From NCBI GenBank assembly GCA_937864935.1, contig CALMDN010000345.1, forward strand, positions 1 to 7,441: 7,441 nt of DNA. Direction: 5' to 3'. The notes beneath the pieces are model-generated. The model saw only the letters and a program-made list of their open reading frames with translations. It had not been told where the DNA came from and did no database searches. Within the stretch, counting starts at the first letter, position 1, and every line of letters starts with the position of its first letter. This DNA is from an uncultured Bacteroidales bacterium (lineage in GTDB: Bacteria > Bacteroidota > Bacteroidia > Bacteroidales > Lentimicrobiaceae). Below are positions 5,959 through 7,441 of the stretch, piece after piece. A program made the position numbers and the translations under genes.

Positions 5959-6864
5959 ATGAATCATCCCCGATTGGTTGTCAGCATCGATCCCGCCGCC
6001 GGTTTCTGCACGGGGGTCAGGCGTGCCATCAGGGCAGCTGAAACCCTGCTGGCAAACCGCGGGCAGGCATTCTCCGTAGGGGAAATCGTTCACAATGAAG
6101 CGGAAACCGGAAGGCTCCGCGCCCTTGGGCTTACCACCCTGAAAACCGGCGAACTGCAGCAACTGCCGCAGGATGCACACGTGCTGTTCCGGGCTCACGG
6201 AGAACCGCCATCCACCTACAATACCCTTGAAACCAGCAATTTATCGCTTACCGATGCCACCTGCCCGGTGGTACTCAGGTTGCAGCACAAGGTAGGTCTG
6301 GCTTCGGCCGAAACAGCGGAAAAATCCGGAACTGTGGTAATCTTCGGGAAACCCGGACATCCGGAAGTGGTGGGACTGCAGGGGCACGCCCGGGGTAAGG
6401 TGCTGGTTCTCAGCCATGCCGATCAGATAGAAGAGGCGGATCTCACCCTGCCACTGCATGTGTTTGCCCAAACCACCAGCCATGCCGGATCGTTTAAACA
6501 ATTCTGTGAAGCGATAAACGCGCGTTTCCCGGATGCCACAAGCAGGGGAGAGGTGAGCATACACCAGACCATCTGCGCACAGGTGAGCAAACGGGAGCCT
6601 GCCCTAGAAAAATTTGCCCGTGAGCACGATGTTGTTATCTTTGTTACCGGAAGCAGAAGCTCCAATGGCAAATACCTTTCAGAACGCTGCACTGCCTTCA
6701 ATCCCAGGACCCATGTTGTATCCGGGCCAGGTGAGCTGGATCCCCGCTGGTTTGCCGGTGCTGCTAGCGCAGGGGTAAGCGGGGCGACTTCCACCCCCGT
6801 CTGGCTGATGGAAGAGGTAGCCTCCGCAATTGAAAAAATGACATCCGAAGCATCATGTACCTGA
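5959..6864 (+). CDS. ispH: 4-hydroxy-3-methylbut-2-enyl diphosphate reductase
   Basis: Cytoplasmic iron-sulfur enzyme (IspH/LytB) that reduces HMBPP to isopentenyl and dimethylallyl diphosphate, the final step of the MEP isoprenoid pathway. All three cluster cysteines are present: Cys17 ('GFCTGV'), Cys102 ('DATCPVV') and Cys206 ('QTICAQVSKRE'). Substrate-binding and catalytic residues are also intact: His45 ('EIVHNEAE'), His80 ('FRAHG'), His134 and Glu136 ('GHPEVVG'), Thr172/Thr173 ('AQTTS'), the 'SRSSNGKYL' phosphate-binding segment (Ser234-Asn236), and the C-terminal 'SGATSTPVWLMEEV' region. The 301-residue length is normal. The ATG at 5959 is chosen because the 'GFC' motif lies at residue 15-17, as in the family. 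It overlaps the recF start by 10 bp, suggesting translational coupling. A strong internal promoter-like sequence lies near its 3' third. Confidence 0.96.
   Translation: MNHPRLVVSIDPAAGFCTGVRRAIRAAETLLANRGQAFSVGEIVHNEAETGRLRALGLTTLKTGELQQLPQDAHVLFRAHGEPPSTYNTLETSNLSLTDATCPVVLRLQHKVGLASAETAEKSGTVVIFGKPGHPEVVGLQGHARGKVLVLSHADQIEEADLTLPLHVFAQTTSHAGSFKQFCEAINARFPDATSRGEVSIHQTICAQVSKREPALEKFAREHDVVIFVTGSRSSNGKYLSERCTAFNPRTHVVSGPGELDPRWFAGAASAGVSGATSTPVWLMEEVASAIEKMTSEASCT
6613..6643 (+). promoter_or_regulatory. Full-consensus promoter sequence inside ispH, upstream of recF
   Basis: TTTG at 6613-6616, a 19-bp spacer and TATCTTTG at 6636-6643 match the Bacteroidota promoter TTTG-N19-21-TAnnTTTG completely. 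It is the only site I found in the window with both boxes perfect and correctly spaced. It would start transcription near 6650, about 205 bases before the recF ATG at 6855, so it could supply recF independently of ispH. Lying in coding sequence, it may be coincidental. Confidence 0.35.
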
Positions 6865-7441
6865 AGAAGCTCACACTGTTCAATTTCAAGAATTACGAAG
6901 AAGCTTCCGTGGAGTTTTCCACGAAACTGAACTGTTTTACCGGCAGCAACGGAGCCGGCAAAACCAACCTGCTCGATGCCATTCATTACCTCTCGTTCAC
7001 CAAAAGCTATTTTAACCTGGCCGACCAGCAGAACATACGCCACCAGGCCGATTTTTTCTCCATCCACGGGCAGTTTGTCCGCAACGGCACCGGCACCGAC
7101 GATGTCAGCTGCATACAGAAACGGGCGCAGAAGAAACAATTCAGGATCAATACCAAGGATTACGATCGTTTGGCCGACCACATCGGGGAATTCCCCCTGG
7201 TGATGGTTTCCCCTTACGACCGCGACCTGATCAACGAAGGAAGTGACCTCAGAAGGAAGTACATCGATTCGGTGATTTCGCAGTTCGACCGCTCCTACCT
7301 CGACGACCTGATGGTCTACAACAAGGCACTGGCCCAACGCAATGCTTTGCTGAAGCAGTTCGGCGAAAGACGGTTCTTCGATGCCGCTTCCCTCGAAATC
7401 TGGGACGAACAGATGAAAGCCCCGGCCCATCGCATCCACAA
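6855..7441 (+). CDS. recF: DNA replication and repair protein RecF, 3' end outside window
   Basis: RecF is an SMC/ABC-type ATPase that binds DNA at single-strand/double-strand junctions. With RecO and RecR it helps load RecA at gaps during recombinational repair. Only the first 195 codons, about half of the usual 360-370 residues, are present; the frame is open to the window edge. The N-terminus 'MYLKKLTLFNFKNYEEA' is typical, followed by the Walker A loop GSNGAGKT (residues 30-37) and 'NLLDAIHYLSFTKSYF'. Further on are 'MVSPYDRDLINEG', the Arg-rich 'LRRKYIDSVISQFD' (Arg133-Arg134) and 'YNKALAQRNALLK' (Gln161-Asn163), all RecF family segments. Walker B and the signature motif lie beyond the window. 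The ATG lies in the last codons of ispH (10-bp overlap, different frame), so translation is probably coupled. This gene is not near dnaA/dnaN here. Confidence 0.95.
   Translation, partial: MYLKKLTLFNFKNYEEASVEFSTKLNCFTGSNGAGKTNLLDAIHYLSFTKSYFNLADQQNIRHQADFFSIHGQFVRNGTGTDDVSCIQKRAQKKQFRINTKDYDRLADHIGEFPLVMVSPYDRDLINEGSDLRRKYIDSVISQFDRSYLDDLMVYNKALAQRNALLKQFGERRFFDAASLEIWDEQMKAPAHRIH

Noticed and set aside
6423..7439. 338-codon open frame on the minus strand across the end of ispH and recF
   Set aside because: It lies opposite two convincingly identified genes, crosses their boundary, and its translation shows no recognisable family. G/C-rich third positions in the real genes readily leave the opposite strand open.

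Overview
This window reads as ordinary chromosomal core-genome DNA from a member of the Bacteroidota, probably Bacteroidales-like. The evidence is a PorQ-type protein of the type IX secretion system (found only in this phylum), Bacteroidota-flavoured versions of YbbR, CoaE, IspH and RecF, and several upstream matches to the phylum's distinctive promoter (TTTG at -33, TAnnTTTG at -7) in place of sigma70-type boxes. Convincing Shine-Dalgarno sequences are mostly missing, which also fits the phylum. All genes are on the + strand. I see no mobile element, CRISPR array, rRNA or tRNA, and no obviously new multi-gene system.

Layout: 1-902 is the 3' part of a ybbR-like gene whose start lies upstream of the window. 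After an 84-bp gap holding a candidate promoter comes coaE (987-1586), the last enzyme of coenzyme A synthesis. Nine bases later comes a 177-residue unrecognised protein with a Tudor/UvrD-tail-like N-terminus (1596-2129). A structured 181-bp leader (2130-2310) precedes a complete mitochondrial-type aconitase (2311-4578). Another 186-bp gap, with a 10-bp inverted repeat, two candidate promoter elements and a doubtful 48-codon ORF, precedes porQ (4765-5850). After a 108-bp gap come ispH (5959-6864), the last enzyme of the MEP isoprenoid pathway, and the N-terminal 195 codons of recF (6855 to the window edge). recF overlaps the end of ispH by 10 bp.

The genes do not form one pathway. Probable transcription units are ybbR (end of an upstream operon), coaE with the 177-aa gene, aconitase alone, porQ (possibly reading through into ispH), and ispH-recF, which are probably translationally coupled. 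The most unusual DNA is non-coding. The aconitase leader carries an imperfect 18-bp direct repeat 104 bp apart, a 12-bp palindrome, a tandem octamer, and a hairpin with a single bulged base followed by a T-tract. A full-consensus Bacteroidota promoter also lies inside ispH, upstream of recF. Functional claims for these sites are inference from sequence only.
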